From assembly GCA_023375785.1 (NCBI GenBank), contig SZWC01008576.1, positions 35,367 through 99,366 of the forward strand: DNA of 64,000 bases, read 5' to 3'. Below the pieces are notes generated by a model. The model did not search any database, had not been told where the DNA came from, and was given only the letters and a program-made list of their open reading frames with translations. This DNA is from Penium margaritaceum. Taxonomy: Eukaryota; Streptophyta; Zygnematophyceae; Desmidiales; Peniaceae. Positions 48,154 through 58,741 of this stretch are shown one piece after another. The first letter of the stretch is position 1. The number at the start of each line of letters is the position of its first letter. The position numbers and the translations under genes are program-made.

Positions 48154-49849
48154 TCAGGGTGGATGGTGCGAGACGTGAAGCCGGAGCCGCCATTGTGCTG
48201 TTGCTGCGGCTGCTGTGTCTGTGCGGTGCGAGGAAGCGATGCGGCTCCACTTCGTCTTATGGTTTTGGGAGTTCTCCCATGTTAGGCGGGGAACGTGCTT
48301 CTTCTCTCGATCCTTGGATGTTGCCACGGAGAACAGACCGGGGAGCAGGATTCCTGTCGGCAGATCTTGCTGGCCGATACGTGGTGTCGGTGTTCCATTG
48401 GCGTTGGACGTAGTGTGTTTGGACGGCCGGATGATCAGACCAGATGAATCTGATTGGTTATGCCTTCCGAGCCGTTTGGGCAGCAGGACTTGGGAGGTGA
48501 ACCGGGTTCCGTCTGACTTTTCCTTTTCCCGTTGGGTGAACTCTCCAGAGACGATTGAGTTATACGAGGGTGACCTTGGCAGAGCCGTGTGGTTCTTGAT
48601 GTAGATTCCGACAGCCCCCTTCAAGAGCACACGGCTTGCAAGAAAGAGACCAAGGATTGTCTTCAGTTGCTTTTCAGCAGCCCAGTGATGATGTGGAGTT
48701 TGAGTGATAGCAGGTTGCGCAGTTTGGAGAATCTGAAAGGGAGGAGCTGTTGAACTGGTGGAGCCCTGTGTCCATGCTGTTAAAGATTGTTCGCGCAGGT
48801 GCGAAGGAGGGATTGAGTCAGAGGCAGGCTTAGTGGAAGGGTGATAGCATAGTGACAGCAGTTGGGTGGTGGTGATGGGATCCCGGACGGGCGACGGTTG
48901 CGGAGGTGTGATGCTTCGCAGAGATGGGGGAAGGAGAAAGGACTCAAGGGATGTTGTCAGAGAAGTTTGTTATGGTAGCAGGTATGTCATCAATGCGGAG
49001 AGTTGGATTGCAGAGAGGTTGAGGGATGATAGCCAGATGGACTCGGGTTGAGAAACGGGAGAGGTTGTACTTGGAGGTTCTGTAGGTGATGGATAAATTG
49101 ATGATGACTCAGGTGGGATTTCAGAGATTTCAGCTGCTAGTTTCTCAGGAGCGTTTTGAGGCAGGTGAGAAATCGTCTGATATCTGCAGGGCAGGTTTAC
49201 TGAGAGAGGAGGAGCAATGCAGGTGTTTGAGTGAAATGTGTCAACCTGTGATGATGGGGAAGGGCATGTTGTTTGAGAAAAACCAGGTGGAACTGCAGGA
49301 GCAGGTGCTGGTGATGTCATATCAGTTGGGGAAGTACAGGCTCTTGGTAGAGCGGGAATTGGTGTGGACTGGAGGTTGTCACCTGGTAGCGAAGCGGGAG
49401 TATTGGAGGATGCGGTTTTCTCACAGGAGTCTTTGGGATTGAGGATGGTGGAGGGAGTTGCAGCAGTCATGGTTGAGGTGTTATTGAGCAGCTGTGCTCG
49501 TTTTTGTGGCGGGATGTAGCGATCTGTTGTCTTGGTGACAGAAGGTGATTGTGATGCTGATTTATTCGCGAGGGGAAGCCTGACTTGTGATGGTGGAGGC
49601 GTGATGGTAGAGTGAACGTTGGGCTACTGCGTGGTGATTCCTCCAATGGAGGTGCTGTAGTTGCGAAGCATGAACTCGTTTAGCTCTTTGCGAGAGAAGA
49701 TTGGAGTGTCGGAAAGGAGAAGAAGACCCATAGTGGCGATAGGGTCAGGAACTTCAGTTGAGGGGTCGTCTTGAGGCGAGGGGAATGGTTCATCAGGATA
49801 GAGGTCATCATCGAAGTAGTAGTCCTGGTAATCGTCCTGGAAGGGAGGA
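48154..49849 (-). pseudogene. Orphan ORF of the non-autonomous LTR element, copy A (partial)
   Basis: One minus-strand frame is open from the gap edge to the stop TGA at 48154-48156, except for TAG at 49624-49626 and TAA at 48967-48969. The visible N-terminal part has PPFQDDYQDYYFDDDLYPDE and DTPIFSRKELNEFMLRNY, strongly conserved with copies B and C. A long Pro/Ser/Thr-rich stretch follows, then a basic C-terminus with WSRIASSHRTDTAAAATA and HVSHHPP directly before the LTR. At the TAG, copies B and C both read CAG (59630-59632 and 61495-61497), so it is a decayed Gln codon. No known family is recognised. With copy C, the full protein would be about 690 residues. Confidence 0.7.
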
Positions 49850-50816
49850 NNNNNNNNNNNNNNNNNNNNNNNNNNNNNNNNNNNNNNNNNNNNNNNNNNN
49901 NNNNNNNNNNNNNNNNNNNNNNNNNNNNNNNNNNNNNNNNNNNNNNNNNNNNNNNNNNNNNNNNNNNNNNNNNNNNNNNNNNNNNNNNNNNNNNNNNNNN
50001 NNNNNNNNNNNNNNNNNNNNNNNNNNNNNNNNNNNNNNNNNNNNNNNNNNNNNNNNNNNNNNNNNNNNNNNNNNNNNNNNNNNNNNNNNNNNNNNNNNNN
50101 NNNNNNNNNNNNNNNNNNNNNNNNNNNNNNNNNNNNNNNNNNNNNNNNNNNNNNNNNNNNNNNNNNNNNNNNNNNNNNNNNNNNNNNNNNNNNNNNNNNN
50201 NNNNNNNNNNNNNNNNNNNNNNNNNNNNNNNNNNNNNNNNNNNNNNNNNNNNNNNNNNNNNNNNNNNNNNNNNNNNNNNNNNNNNNNNNNNNNNNNNNNN
50301 NNNNNNNNNNNNNNNNNNNNNNNNNNNNNNNNNNNNNNNNNNNNNNNNNNNNNNNNNNNNNNNNNNNNNNNNNNNNNNNNNNNNNNNNNNNNNNNNNNNN
50401 NNNNNNNNNNNNNNNNNNNNNNNNNNNNNNNNNNNNNNNNNNNNNNNNNNNNNNNNNNNNNNNNNNNNNNNNNNNNNNNNNNNNNNNNNNNNNNNNNNNN
50501 NNNNNNNNNNNNNNNNNNNNNNNNNNNNNNNNNNNNNNNNNNNNNNNNNNNNNNNNNNNNNNNNNNNNNNNNNNNNNNNNNNNNNNNNNNNNNNNNNNNN
50601 NNNNNNNNNNNNNNNNNNNNNNNNNNNNNNNNNNNNNNNNNNNNNNNNNNNNNNNNNNNNNNNNNNNNNNNNNNNNNNNNNNNNNNNNNNNNNNNNNNNN
50701 NNNNNNNNNNNNNNNNNNNNNNNNNNNNNNNNNNNNNNNNNNNNNNNNNNNNNNNNNNNNNNNNNNNNNNNNNNNNNNNNNNNNNNNNNNNNNNNNNNNN
50801 NNNNNNNNNNNNNNNN
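49850..50816. other. Assembly gap (967 Ns)
   Basis: A run of N lies between the interior of element A and satellite block III. It should hold the N-terminal part of the A ORF, the PBS, the 5' LTR and the junction to satellite. Two frames run through it only because N encodes nothing. Confidence 1.
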
Positions 50817-52356
50817 TGCAAGTACGTATACGTGTGTGTAAGTACGTGTAAGTGTGTGTAATTACCTGTAAGTTCATGTAAGTTTGTGTAAGTACGTGTA
50901 TGTACGTGTAAGTGCGTCTAAGTACGTGTAAGTTTGTGTAAATGAGTTTAAGTGCTGTTGAAGTTCATGTAACGCGTGTAAGTGCATTTAAGTGCGTGTA
51001 AGTGCATGTAAGTGCATGTAAGTGCGTGTAAGTGCGTATAAGTGTTTGTAAGTATGGTTTAAGTGGGTGTAATTTTGTATAAGTTCGTGTAAATGCGTGT
51101 AAGTGTGTGTAAGTACGTGTAAGTACATGTAAGTACGTGTAAGTGTGTGTAAGTACGTGTAAGTGCGTGTATGTGCATATAAGTACATGCAAGTGCGTGT
51201 AAGTGGGTGTAAGTGCGTGTACGTATATATAAGTGCGTGTTAGTACGTGTAATTGTGTATTAGTGCGTATAAGTGCGTGTAAGTGTGTGTAAGTGTATGT
51301 AAGTACGTGTAAGTGCATGTAAGTGCGTGTAGGTGTGTGTAAGTGCGTGTAAATGCGTATAAGTGCGTGTAAGTACGTGTAAGTGCGTGTAAGCGTGTGC
51401 AAGTACGTATAAGTGTGTGTAAGTGCGTGTAAATGCGTATAAGTGCGTGTAAGTACGTGTAAGTGCGTGTAAGCGTGTGCAAGTACGTATAAGTGTGTGT
51501 AAGTGCGTGAAAGTGCGTGTAAGTGCGTCTTAGTGCGTGTACGTACGTGGAAGTGCATGCAAGTGTGTGTAAGTACTTGTAAGTGCGTGTACATGCGTAT
51601 ACGTGTGTATAAGTACGGTTTAACTGCTTGTAAGTTTGTGTAAGTTCGTGTAAGTGCGTGTAAGTGCGTGTAAGTACGTGTAAGTATGTGTAAGTGCGTG
51701 TAAGTGCGTGTAGGTGTGTGTAAGTGCGTATAGGTACGTGTAAGTGCGTGTAAGTGCGTGTAAGTACGTGTAAGTGAGTGCAAGTACGTATAAGTGCATG
51801 TAAGTGCGTGTAAGTATGTGTAAGTATGTGCAAGTGCGTGTAAGTGCGTGTAAGTGCATGTAAGTGCGTGTAAGTGCGTGTAAGTACGTGTAAGTGCATG
51901 TAAGTTTATGTAAGTTCGTGTAAGTACGTGTAAGTACATGTAAGTGTGTATAAGTGTGTGTAAGTGCCTGTAAGTCTGTATAAGTGCGTGTAAGTGCATG
52001 TAGGTGCGTGTAAGTACGTTTAAATGTCTGTAAGTACGTACAAGTGCATATAAGTGCGTGTAAGTGTGTGTAAGTACTTGTAAGTGTGTGTAAGTACTTG
52101 TAAGTATGTGTAAGTACGTGTAAGTACGTGTACGTGCATGTAAGTGCATGTAAGTACATGTAAGTTCATATAAGTGTGTGTAAGTGCGTGTAAGTGTGTG
52201 TAGGTGCATGTAAGTACAAGTGAGTGCATGTACATACGTGTAAGTGCGTGTAAGTACGTGTTAGTGCGTGTAAGTATGGTTTAAGTGGGTATGATTTCGT
52301 GTAAGTTTGTGTAAATGGGTGTAAGTACGTGTAAGTGTGTGTAAGTATGTGTGAGT
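50817..52356. repeat. 10-bp satellite array, block III
   Basis: The same satellite family, with GTTTAAGTGGGTGTAATTTTG-type markers near 51056 and 52279 and a 90-bp-scale duplication near 51340-51480. It ends at about 52356, where monomers give way to unique sequence (ATCTGTAGAAGTAAAAGTC). Confidence 0.95.
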
Positions 52357-53247
52357 ACGATCTGTAGAAGTAAAAGTCACTTGGATACATTTGTGGTCAT
52401 GATCAGTGGCACATGCTAACTTTGTCAAGGCATTGCACTCAATATCCACACCGAGCCACCAGTATTCTATTGTGTTTATAGCAGCAAGGTCATGCCCAGT
52501 CTATCTGAACTCTGATTGGGCACTCTGACTGTGGCTGACTGTTAATGATGTTTCGTTCATCCACCGGAGTATGGGGGGAGGAAGGAGCTGGGCCCGGGTT
52601 CAAGAGGAAGAAGGGGAGGTCGACGAATCATCCGACGGCCGCTCAATCGAGGAAAGAAATTGCGAGAAGGGCAGTTCAATTCCGGGAAGCAATGTGGCGT
52701 GAAGGAAGATATTTCCGTGGACGCCGTGACCCGACCAGACCTGCCGAGAGGAAGGGAAGGCGGCCTGAGGCTGGCTTGATGGTATTGGAACCGCGTCCGA
52801 ACCTTAAAAGGAGGAGCGGTACTCGAGGCGCCTTATCCAAAGGCATTTTGATGTGCGAGCCGCGAAAGGGGCTAGCCAGCGGGATGGGATCTTGGGAAGC
52901 GGTGCGAGGAGAAGATAAGAAGAGGAGGACGAGAAGAGGACCGACTGCTGACAAGAACCGACTGCTAATACAATGCCGTTGATCCTGAGCTGCAAAGACG
53001 CTGAAGCTGACGGTGGAACACTGACATTGGATGCTTCTGCTCCCGAATCGTGAGATGGCGTTCACCATTGGCGAGCAACGTTGCTGACCCCTCGCGTGAC
53101 CCGGGTGTGGGAGGCTGGCCCTGCAGTCGTCGGCCGGACTGAGAGATTGCTGTCCCTCATTCAAACCAGACCGTCGAGCGGGACCCGCGTCCCGTCTCGC
53201 GACAAGTTAGAGTAGGGAAGCTAGACCGGATCAGGAGTGTAGGAGAA
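52357..53247. other. Spacer between satellite block III and gag remnants
   Basis: Non-repetitive sequence. A plus-strand frame at 52545-52982 (145 codons, very Arg/Lys/Gly-rich) is open but has no domain, and the segment is simply purine-rich. I do not call it a gene. A hairpin with arms CGAG-CGGGAC and GTCCCG-T-CTCG lies at about 53175-53199. I could not find an LTR end or tRNA-type PBS here, although a 5' LTR for the gag remnants would be expected in this area. Confidence 0.5.
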
Positions 53248-53874
53248 GTGTGTGTGTATGAGAGGGTGTGCTGCCATCCCCGGATGGGAAGGCCGCTTCG
53301 TGAGGAGTACATCACGGAGCCATCATCGCCTGGACCTGAGTTCCAACGGGAGCACCAGCCACCCAGCTCCAGGCCCGGTCCCCGAGACTCTCCAGTGTCC
53401 TTCTACGCCATCTGCAGCTGCTGCAATGCGTCCCGTCGGCTTGGCACACGCACGGTTCTGGGAGTGATACAATGGTCCCATCATCCCGCCGATGGAGCCG
53501 TGGAGCAGTTCTGGCAACCGTGGCAGCAGAGACTTCCCCGCGATGATGAGCCCCACCGCGTGGAGAGCTAGCAGGAGGTCGCGCGTGACGTCGGGCGGCG
53601 TGCTGCAGAGGCGGCTGAAGAGCGGGCCGAGGTGTACCAAGCATACCAGCGCTACCAACAGGAGCTCGCCCGCCTGCAAGAGGAGGACTCGGCACGTGCC
53701 CGTTCTCGTGCAGGTCGACGTACTGATGGACCACTAGAGTTACATCGGGTCGTTCCATGGGTGAACAACGAAGGCGGCGCGCACCGCACAGTGCTTGTGC
53801 AAAGACCACCGCCGGTCGATGATCCGGTGACTCAGGAAGCTTACGGTTTGCTTGTTCTGCTTGATGACGCCTAG
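53248..53874 (+). pseudogene. Coiled-coil gag-like ORF with one internal TAG
   Basis: One frame is open from 53248 to TAG 53872-53874, except for TAG at 53569-53571. Downstream of the break the product is strongly helical and Gln/Glu/Ala/Arg-rich (RRAAEAAEERAEVYQAYQRY), then RTDGPLELHRVVPWVNNE. The TAG stands between AGC and CAG in a Gln-rich context (VES-TAG-QEVAR), which fits a decayed CAG. The first half is Pro/Arg/Cys-rich and less convincing, so the real start may be later. Position and style suggest an N-terminal gag segment of the retroelement that continues at 54456. No known domain is visible. Confidence 0.45.
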
Positions 53875-54455
53875 GGTACTGATTGTGTGGTTAGGAGAGA
53901 AATGCTGATTGGTTATACTCTCGCTTTTGTTTGAAGGTAATTACTTTGATTGTTCAAAGTCATCTCGTTTGGTTCGTTAGGAGGAATTCTCTCAGTGAGT
54001 GTCATGTTGTCCGATGCATGATTGACCGTCGGTGATTAATTTAAGTGAGTGAATCTTACAGTTAGAATAACCACACTGATTGTCTTGAGATTAGTCAACA
54101 TCTCGGCCAGAGAAGTACGCGTCATTAGGAGAAGGAGTGTGTGTGTGATATATTCCCGGCACTAATTCGGTGGATGATCCGTCGAGTGATTAAGAAAAGT
54201 TACCCGGTCGATGAAACGTGCTTTGTTCAAACTGGAGCAAAAAGAGTGATACAGGACAGGGCAGAGTTGGAAAAGGAAAGCAAGCAGAGCCGCAGGGATA
54301 GCACAGACGAACGACACCCAAGGAGCTGATCCTCGTATGCTGTCAGACCCGATTCCGGCGGAAGGCGACAAAGGGCATAACAGTGTCAATGGTACGGTGA
54401 GTGTGGACTCACTTGTTTTCTGTAACAAGTGTGATATTCACTTGCAGATCAGTCT
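53875..54455. other. AT-richer spacer between gag-like ORFs
   Basis: No coding-like frame. Base composition is lower in GC than on either side, with TTTGTTTGAAGGTAATTAC and GATTAATTTAAG stretches. A GTGAGT...TTGCAG pair (54397-54447) could bound a 51-bp intron just before the gag ATG, but joining the sides gives no convincing exon. An intron, or an untranslated leader, remains possible. Confidence 0.4.
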
Positions 54456-56290
54456 ATGATTCGAAGCGCGGTCTCTAAGGAGGGAGCTGCCGAATCTTCC
54501 ACCGGACTGAGGACACCGCATGCGACCCATCACCGCAACCCCAGCGATTTCCCTGATAACGGTGGTGTCTCCCTGCCAACCTACGAGGCGTGAGGATAGA
54601 GCGACGGTGCCGGTAAACCATTTGGCTGTACCATTGGCGACGCAAAGATGAGCCCCAACGCACTCTACATCCTTGAAAAAGAAAGGATGAGGCAAACCGC
54701 CGCCGCGCATCAGTACGAGAGAAGCCCAGAAGATCCTCCAGGGCTCGACCCTAGATTTGAGTGGGATCCGGTGGATGATCAGTCCCCGCAGTTGTACAAC
54801 GAAGGAGACGAGACGGACCCCGACCAAGAAGAAGCATTTCACCTGGGACGGCTTGAGGAACTCCGTGAATGGTAGGCTATCCGACAGGCATGGTTGGCCA
54901 ATCCCTCCCAGGAGGACACAGAGGAAGACGACATGCGCCACCCAGACGGGCGGCGGAACTCCATGCAGGTGGAAGACTATGTATCAGACAAAGAGCATGA
55001 GCTTGAGGCGGATGAAGGGCCCGTCTTGCTCCATAAAGTCACGACACCAGATGCAAGGACCGTTTACAAGGCACGGGACATGATGCCAACGCAGGACGCA
55101 CCGCGGCGCCTTGAGTTCTCTACCCCAAGGGCGTCCTCACCTGCACCTTCTGTCACCCATAACGGGGATTGTGTAGGCCTGGATGATACCCAGGAGGACC
55201 AAGCAGAGGAAGAAGAAGTATTGTTGGATCACCCTGCAGTGCAGGCTTTACACGTCCTGCATCAACCCGTCACCTTCTGTCCTCAGGCATTCCCCTCTCG
55301 TCCAACTGTTCACCCTCATCGACCGGCCTCGGACAGCGGTGTGTCTCCACCACGAACAAAGACGAACTTGGAGGCGGTGGGAGAATGGCCAAGGGAAACC
55401 CGACGGGAAGGCCCATCCATCGTGACTTCACGTCGCCCTGTTGCTGGACAACAACCCCAACACCAGCAGCAAACGAGCAAGGCATCCTCCATTTTGGGAG
55501 CGTCGCACCGCCGAGAAGTCCCGGCTCAAGGAGGAATCAATGCTTCATCCACGGCCGGACCCACCAGACAAGTAAGAGCCTTGGAGGACACACACATCCC
55601 AACAGGGGCTCCGTCAACCAAATATACAATACCACCTGTACAGTCAAAGATGCAGTCATCTCATTATCAAGCAAGCAAGACATCGGCCACACCTGTGGCA
55701 GGAAGACTCTAGCAAAGACCCCGAGTGACGGGTGGTTCAACCGGAACTGGACAAGGATCAGTGGCTCATGGAGGCAAGATTTTATCGTANCCCTGTTGCT
55801 GGACAACAACCCCAACACCAGCAGCAAACGAGCAAGGCATCCTCCATTTTGGGAGCGTCGCACCGCCGAGAAGTCCCGGCTCAAGGAGGAATCAATGCTT
55901 CATCCACGGCCGGACCCACCAGACAAGTAAGAGCCTTGGAGGACACACACATCCCAACAGGGGCTCCGTCAACCAAATATACAATACCACCTGTACAGTC
56001 AAAGATGCAGTCATCTCATTATCAGGCAAGCAAGACATCAGCCACACCTGTGGCAGTAAGACTCTAGCAAAGACCCCGAGTGACGGGTGGTTCAACCGGA
56101 ACTGGACAAGGATCAGTGGCTCATGGAGGCAAGATTTTATTGTACCAGTACAAGCGAGTTCAACAAGACAGCACATGGGAAGTTCCGGAGTGGGAGGAAC
56201 CGATACAGGACGTGCTTGACCAAGAGGAGCAGTAGTCGCTTCATCGGCTAGTACTAGGGCAGCTGGCCTGGCGTTAGCACATCGATCCCA
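54456..56290 (+). pseudogene. Gag-like N-terminal ORF of a Ty3-type element
   Basis: The frame opens with ATG at 54456 (MIRSAVSKEGAAESS) and is highly acidic and disordered (DPVDDQSPQLYNEGDETD, QEDQAEEEEVLLD). It then becomes Gln/Pro/Ser-rich and ends in WEVPEWEEPIQDVLDQEEQ. Interruptions are TGA 54591-54593, TAG 54597-54599, TAG 54873-54875, TAG 55710-55712 and its duplicate 56065-56067, TAG 56233-56235 and TAG 56275-56277. Nearly all fit Gln (CAG) positions, and the TGA fits Arg (CGA). A 351-bp duplication around the single N at 55790 shifts the frame by one; counting that segment once gives a continuous frame. Another frameshift near 56290-56316 leads into the capsid segment. No catalytic domain is present. 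Confidence 0.55.
55439..56141 (+). repeat. 351-bp direct duplication flanking a single N
   Basis: 55439-55789 and 55791-56141 are the same sequence with a handful of substitutions (for example ATCGG/ATCAG, GCAGGAAG/GCAGTAAG, ATCGTA/ATTGTA). The single N at 55790 lies exactly between them. Two overlapping haplotype contigs joined without merging would look like this, as would a real tandem duplication closed by a gap filler. Confidence 0.85.
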
Positions 56291-56315
56291 CCTGGGGGCC
56301 CCGTCACGAGCGCAG

Positions 56316-56890
56316 GTGCTAATGGTGCCTCCGCATGAACTGCCTTCGAACCCAGCGGCGAAGGCTTCTTACACTCTCCCAAAGCTCAACGTCTTCAAGG
56401 GTGAACCAAAGGAGGACCCGGCCATGTGGGTGTTCAAGTTGGGTACTTGTCTCGATTATGGGTTGTTATCTCCTGACTACATTGTCCCAGTACTGCACCT
56501 AGCGCTACAAGGGAAAGCTTTGGAGTGGGTCACTACACAGCATAAGGAACGTCCTTTTGTTGACTTTGATTATTTGGCGAATAGGATGACCAAGCGTTTT
56601 GACCTCATGAGCCTGGAAGAAGCAGAGCTCCAGATTCGTACCATTTGCATGAAGGCTGGAGAAAACATCAAGCTACACAACGACAAGTTTACCAAGATCT
56701 CGGTGCGATGTGTCGACATACCCTTGCGCATGATTAAGGAGTATTACCGGGACTCTCTTGTCCCATCAATCGCTAAAACATTGGATTTACGATAGTTCAG
56801 CACACTGAAGGAGGAAGCTGAACATTAGCAAAGGGAAATCAAACGACGAGCGGCTCGAGAACAGCCCGCTCCAAAGGAACATGTGGCCCT
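56316..56890 (+). pseudogene. Ty3-type retrotransposon gag (capsid domain)
   Basis: The product begins MVPPHELPSNP and then shows the retrotransposon gag fold pattern. This includes LNVFKGEPKEDPAMWVFKLG, LHLALQGKALEWV (the conserved L-x-G-x-A-x-x-W core), FDYLANRMTKRFDLMSLEEA and KAGENIKLHNDKFTKISVR (the F/Y-x-x-x-F end). Such capsid proteins assemble the Ty3-like particle around element RNA. TAG codons at 56793-56795 (LDLR-TAG-FSTLKEEAEH) and 56826-56828 (EH-TAG-QREIKRR) interrupt an otherwise convincing helical tail, and both fit Gln. A frameshift follows before the zinc-knuckle frame. No pol is found downstream. Confidence 0.75.
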
Positions 56891-57961
56891 ACTATTCGCA
56901 TGCTTGCAGGAGCTTCAACACCCAACCCGATGAATCCCCATAGCTACACACCCGAGAGCTGCTATGGATGGAGAGAATTCACCCATCGGCACCGAGAATG
57001 TCCCGATTCTACCCTAATGCAAGGCGAGCCACCCAGAGGAGGACAATACCAAGGACGCGGACCAGTTGGACCAGGACCTGCCGCTGCACGGCAAGCTGTT
57101 GGTCCCAACATCACCGCCCGTCCCTCTGGTCCGGTGGGAAATGGGCCGGCACAATGGAAGGCGTATGCGCAGCAAAGGGAGACGGGAGAGACACCAGCTG
57201 CTGCTCAGCCATCTACCTCAGACACGCCGGCACGGAATGTGAAGCTCAGTCTTCCCCGCTCCGAAGAACAGACCTTGGAGACTCCCCCGACGGCTGCAAA
57301 ACGGGAACTGGTCACGGTGGCTCAAGTACAAGATGTGGAAGGATGGTCGATTGCGCAAGTGTATGAGCGCATGCGCATATACAAAGAGCAACAGGAACGG
57401 GCTGAAGCAGACCTGCAAACATGTGTCGAAGCGCGCTCAACTCGGTTACCAAGTCAGATTTTGGCGATGCCCCCGAAGCCCCCACTCAAACCGCGCACGC
57501 GCACTTCAAGGGGTCCCACGCCTCCACATCGCCAGAGGGTGACCTTTGCGCCTTTAGCATGCAACGATCCCACGGCAAGTGCCCTGACCCCATTCCACCG
57601 CCCCTTTCACGAGATATCCCTGGGTGAGTATCTACAACAAATTTTCACTTGTCTCCTGGACTTCGCAGCGGTTCTGCAGGAATACGCCGAAAAGTTTCGA
57701 CCAGCCGGCATTCGCCTTAGCTGCACTCAGGACCCACATGACCGACTCAGCCGGGTAGCCATTAGAGCTGAACCTGACACATGGGGGTGGCGGCCCATGC
57801 CCCTTGCACCACCACGAACACAAGCTCCCCACCATGAAGTGGCTAGCTGTTATGTGTGGATATGTGGCAAGAAGTTCCTAGCAATCTTCGCCCTTTGCGC
57901 CATCCATACCAAGGTGACACTTCAAGTCCTGCAAGTAGTCGACTGGCAGCACAAGATTCAA
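56891..57961 (+). pseudogene. Gag C-terminal region with a damaged zinc knuckle
   Basis: In a different frame from the capsid, CYGWREFTHRHREC (56960-57001) has the spacing of a CX2CX4HX4C nucleocapsid knuckle, but the second Cys is Trp, so zinc binding should be lost. It is followed by a Gly/Pro/Gln-rich stretch and a charged helix (IAQVYERMRIYKEQQERAEA). A Pro/Arg-rich segment and a less typical end follow. The frame is open to the single N at 57962 and, by chance, continues in frame into the next element as far as 58225. That 441-codon reading frame is a chimera. Protease and reverse transcriptase are not visible. Confidence 0.6.
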
Positions 57962-57962
57962 N

Positions 57963-58225
57963 ACACCACGTCCAACGCCAACGGACCTCTAACATCACGT
58001 ATGGACCAGCAAGATCTGCCGACGGCAGCCCTGCTCCCTGGTCCGTTCTCCGTGGCAACATCCAAGGCTCGGCAAATGAAGCACGTCCTCAACTCAACCT
58101 GGGAAGGTTCCCAAGAACACAAGATCATGCGGAGTCGTACCGCGCCCACGCACCGCAAAGACACAGAAGCAGCAGCAGCAGCACACTGTCGGTTGCGGCT
58201 GCACATCTCGCACCGCCCGCCCTAA
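57963..58225 (+). pseudogene. 3' end of an orphan ORF of the non-autonomous LTR family (fragment X)
   Basis: The frame encodes TTSNANGPLTSRMDQQDLP through LRLHISHRPP and stops at TAA 58223-58225, immediately before an LTR. It matches the C-terminus of copy C (62725-62988) almost residue for residue and copy A more distantly. It is cut on the left by the N at 57962. Its presence directly before the LTR at 58226 means that LTR is also the 3' LTR of a second element. Confidence 0.75.
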
Positions 58226-58741
58226 TGGGTGTAGGCTAGTGTACTTTGTACTCTAGACTTAGACCTGTCTAGTAATAATTGTAGTAGAACTCATGTACTC
58301 AATTGCCTAGTCAATTCCACCTCAATTTCCTTCATCATCATTCCCTCCGTTTAATTGCCGTTCCTCTCCTCATCGCTCTCATCACTTTGATCGTCGCCTT
58401 CGCTCAATCATCTATCAGTTCAGCAAAGTGCATCGGGTCCAAAGTTGCCGTCTGATCTTTGCTCGCCTTTCTCACATCTCGGAGTGTTCATCCACTGTAG
58501 AGCTCGAACCGCGGTGGCTTTCAGTCCGCGCTTCGGTTCCCAACCTCTCTTGACTACTAAGGGCGTTGCTCTTGATAACTCATCCTTAGCGCTTCATCGC
58601 TTCCGCTCCTCGCAGTGTCTTCTCCTGTTTGAGTACTTCTGTTCTGCTGTGACGTCATCTTTTGTCAGCCTTCCGCATCTTCGTGGTAGCTTCTGCGCCA
58701 CTCGCTCCTTTGCATGCTTTGCTGCTCTCATTTACCTGACA
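58226..58741 (+). repeat. LTR, 516 bp (5' LTR of copy B, 3' LTR of fragment X)
   Basis: It starts TGGGTGTAGG directly after a TAA stop and ends ...ACCTGACA directly before the PBS, giving TG...CA ends. It contains TGACGTCA at 58650-58657. Compared with the 495-bp LTRs it has a short extra stretch (ACTACTAAGGGCGTTGCTC) near 58553. Confidence 0.85.
58650..58657. promoter_or_regulatory. TGACGTCA palindrome in LTR
   Basis: A perfect bZIP-type site in the context CTGTGACGTCATC, about 90 bp before the LTR end, as in the other LTRs of this family (47735, 60164, 60517, 63392). Confidence 0.55.

Larger units (their letters stand above)
47651..49849 (-). mobile_element. Non-autonomous LTR element, copy A (5' part lost in the assembly gap)
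   Basis: Read on the minus strand, an internal region with a long ORF runs from the gap edge (49849) to 48154, followed directly by a 3' LTR (48153-47651). The LTR terminus abuts satellite exactly at 47650/47651. Copy A is clearly homologous to copies B and C near 59-63 kb, but more diverged. No gag, protease, integrase or reverse transcriptase motif is present in the visible part. The 5' LTR, if present, lies in the gap. Confidence 0.85.

Noticed and set aside
49624-50877. Long ORFs across the N run on both strands
   Set aside because: The frames are open only because Ns give no stops. Real coding evidence ends at 49849 on the minus strand.
52545-52982. Arg/Lys-rich plus-strand ORF of 145 codons
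   Set aside because: Composition follows a purine-rich stretch, a minus-strand frame is open over the same bases, and no motif supports it.
52357-53247. 5' LTR and PBS of the Ty3-like gag element
   Set aside because: I looked for TG...CA boundaries and tRNA-complementary 12-mers near here and found none convincing.
54397-54447. A 51-bp intron (GTGAGT...TTGCAG)
   Set aside because: The signals are good, but joining the sides gives no continuous coding exon, so it is noted only in the spacer entry.
1-57000. Alternative nuclear code with TAG read as Gln
   Set aside because: Copy C also has TAA and TGA stops, and TGA aligns with CGA in copy A. The copia remnant is broken by TAA and frameshifts. 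General C-to-T decay explains all of it; kept only as a check in the findings.
56900-58225. A single 441-codon gene
   Set aside because: It crosses the single N at 57962 and fuses gag sequence to the C-terminus of an unrelated LTR-element ORF; the reading frame match is chance.
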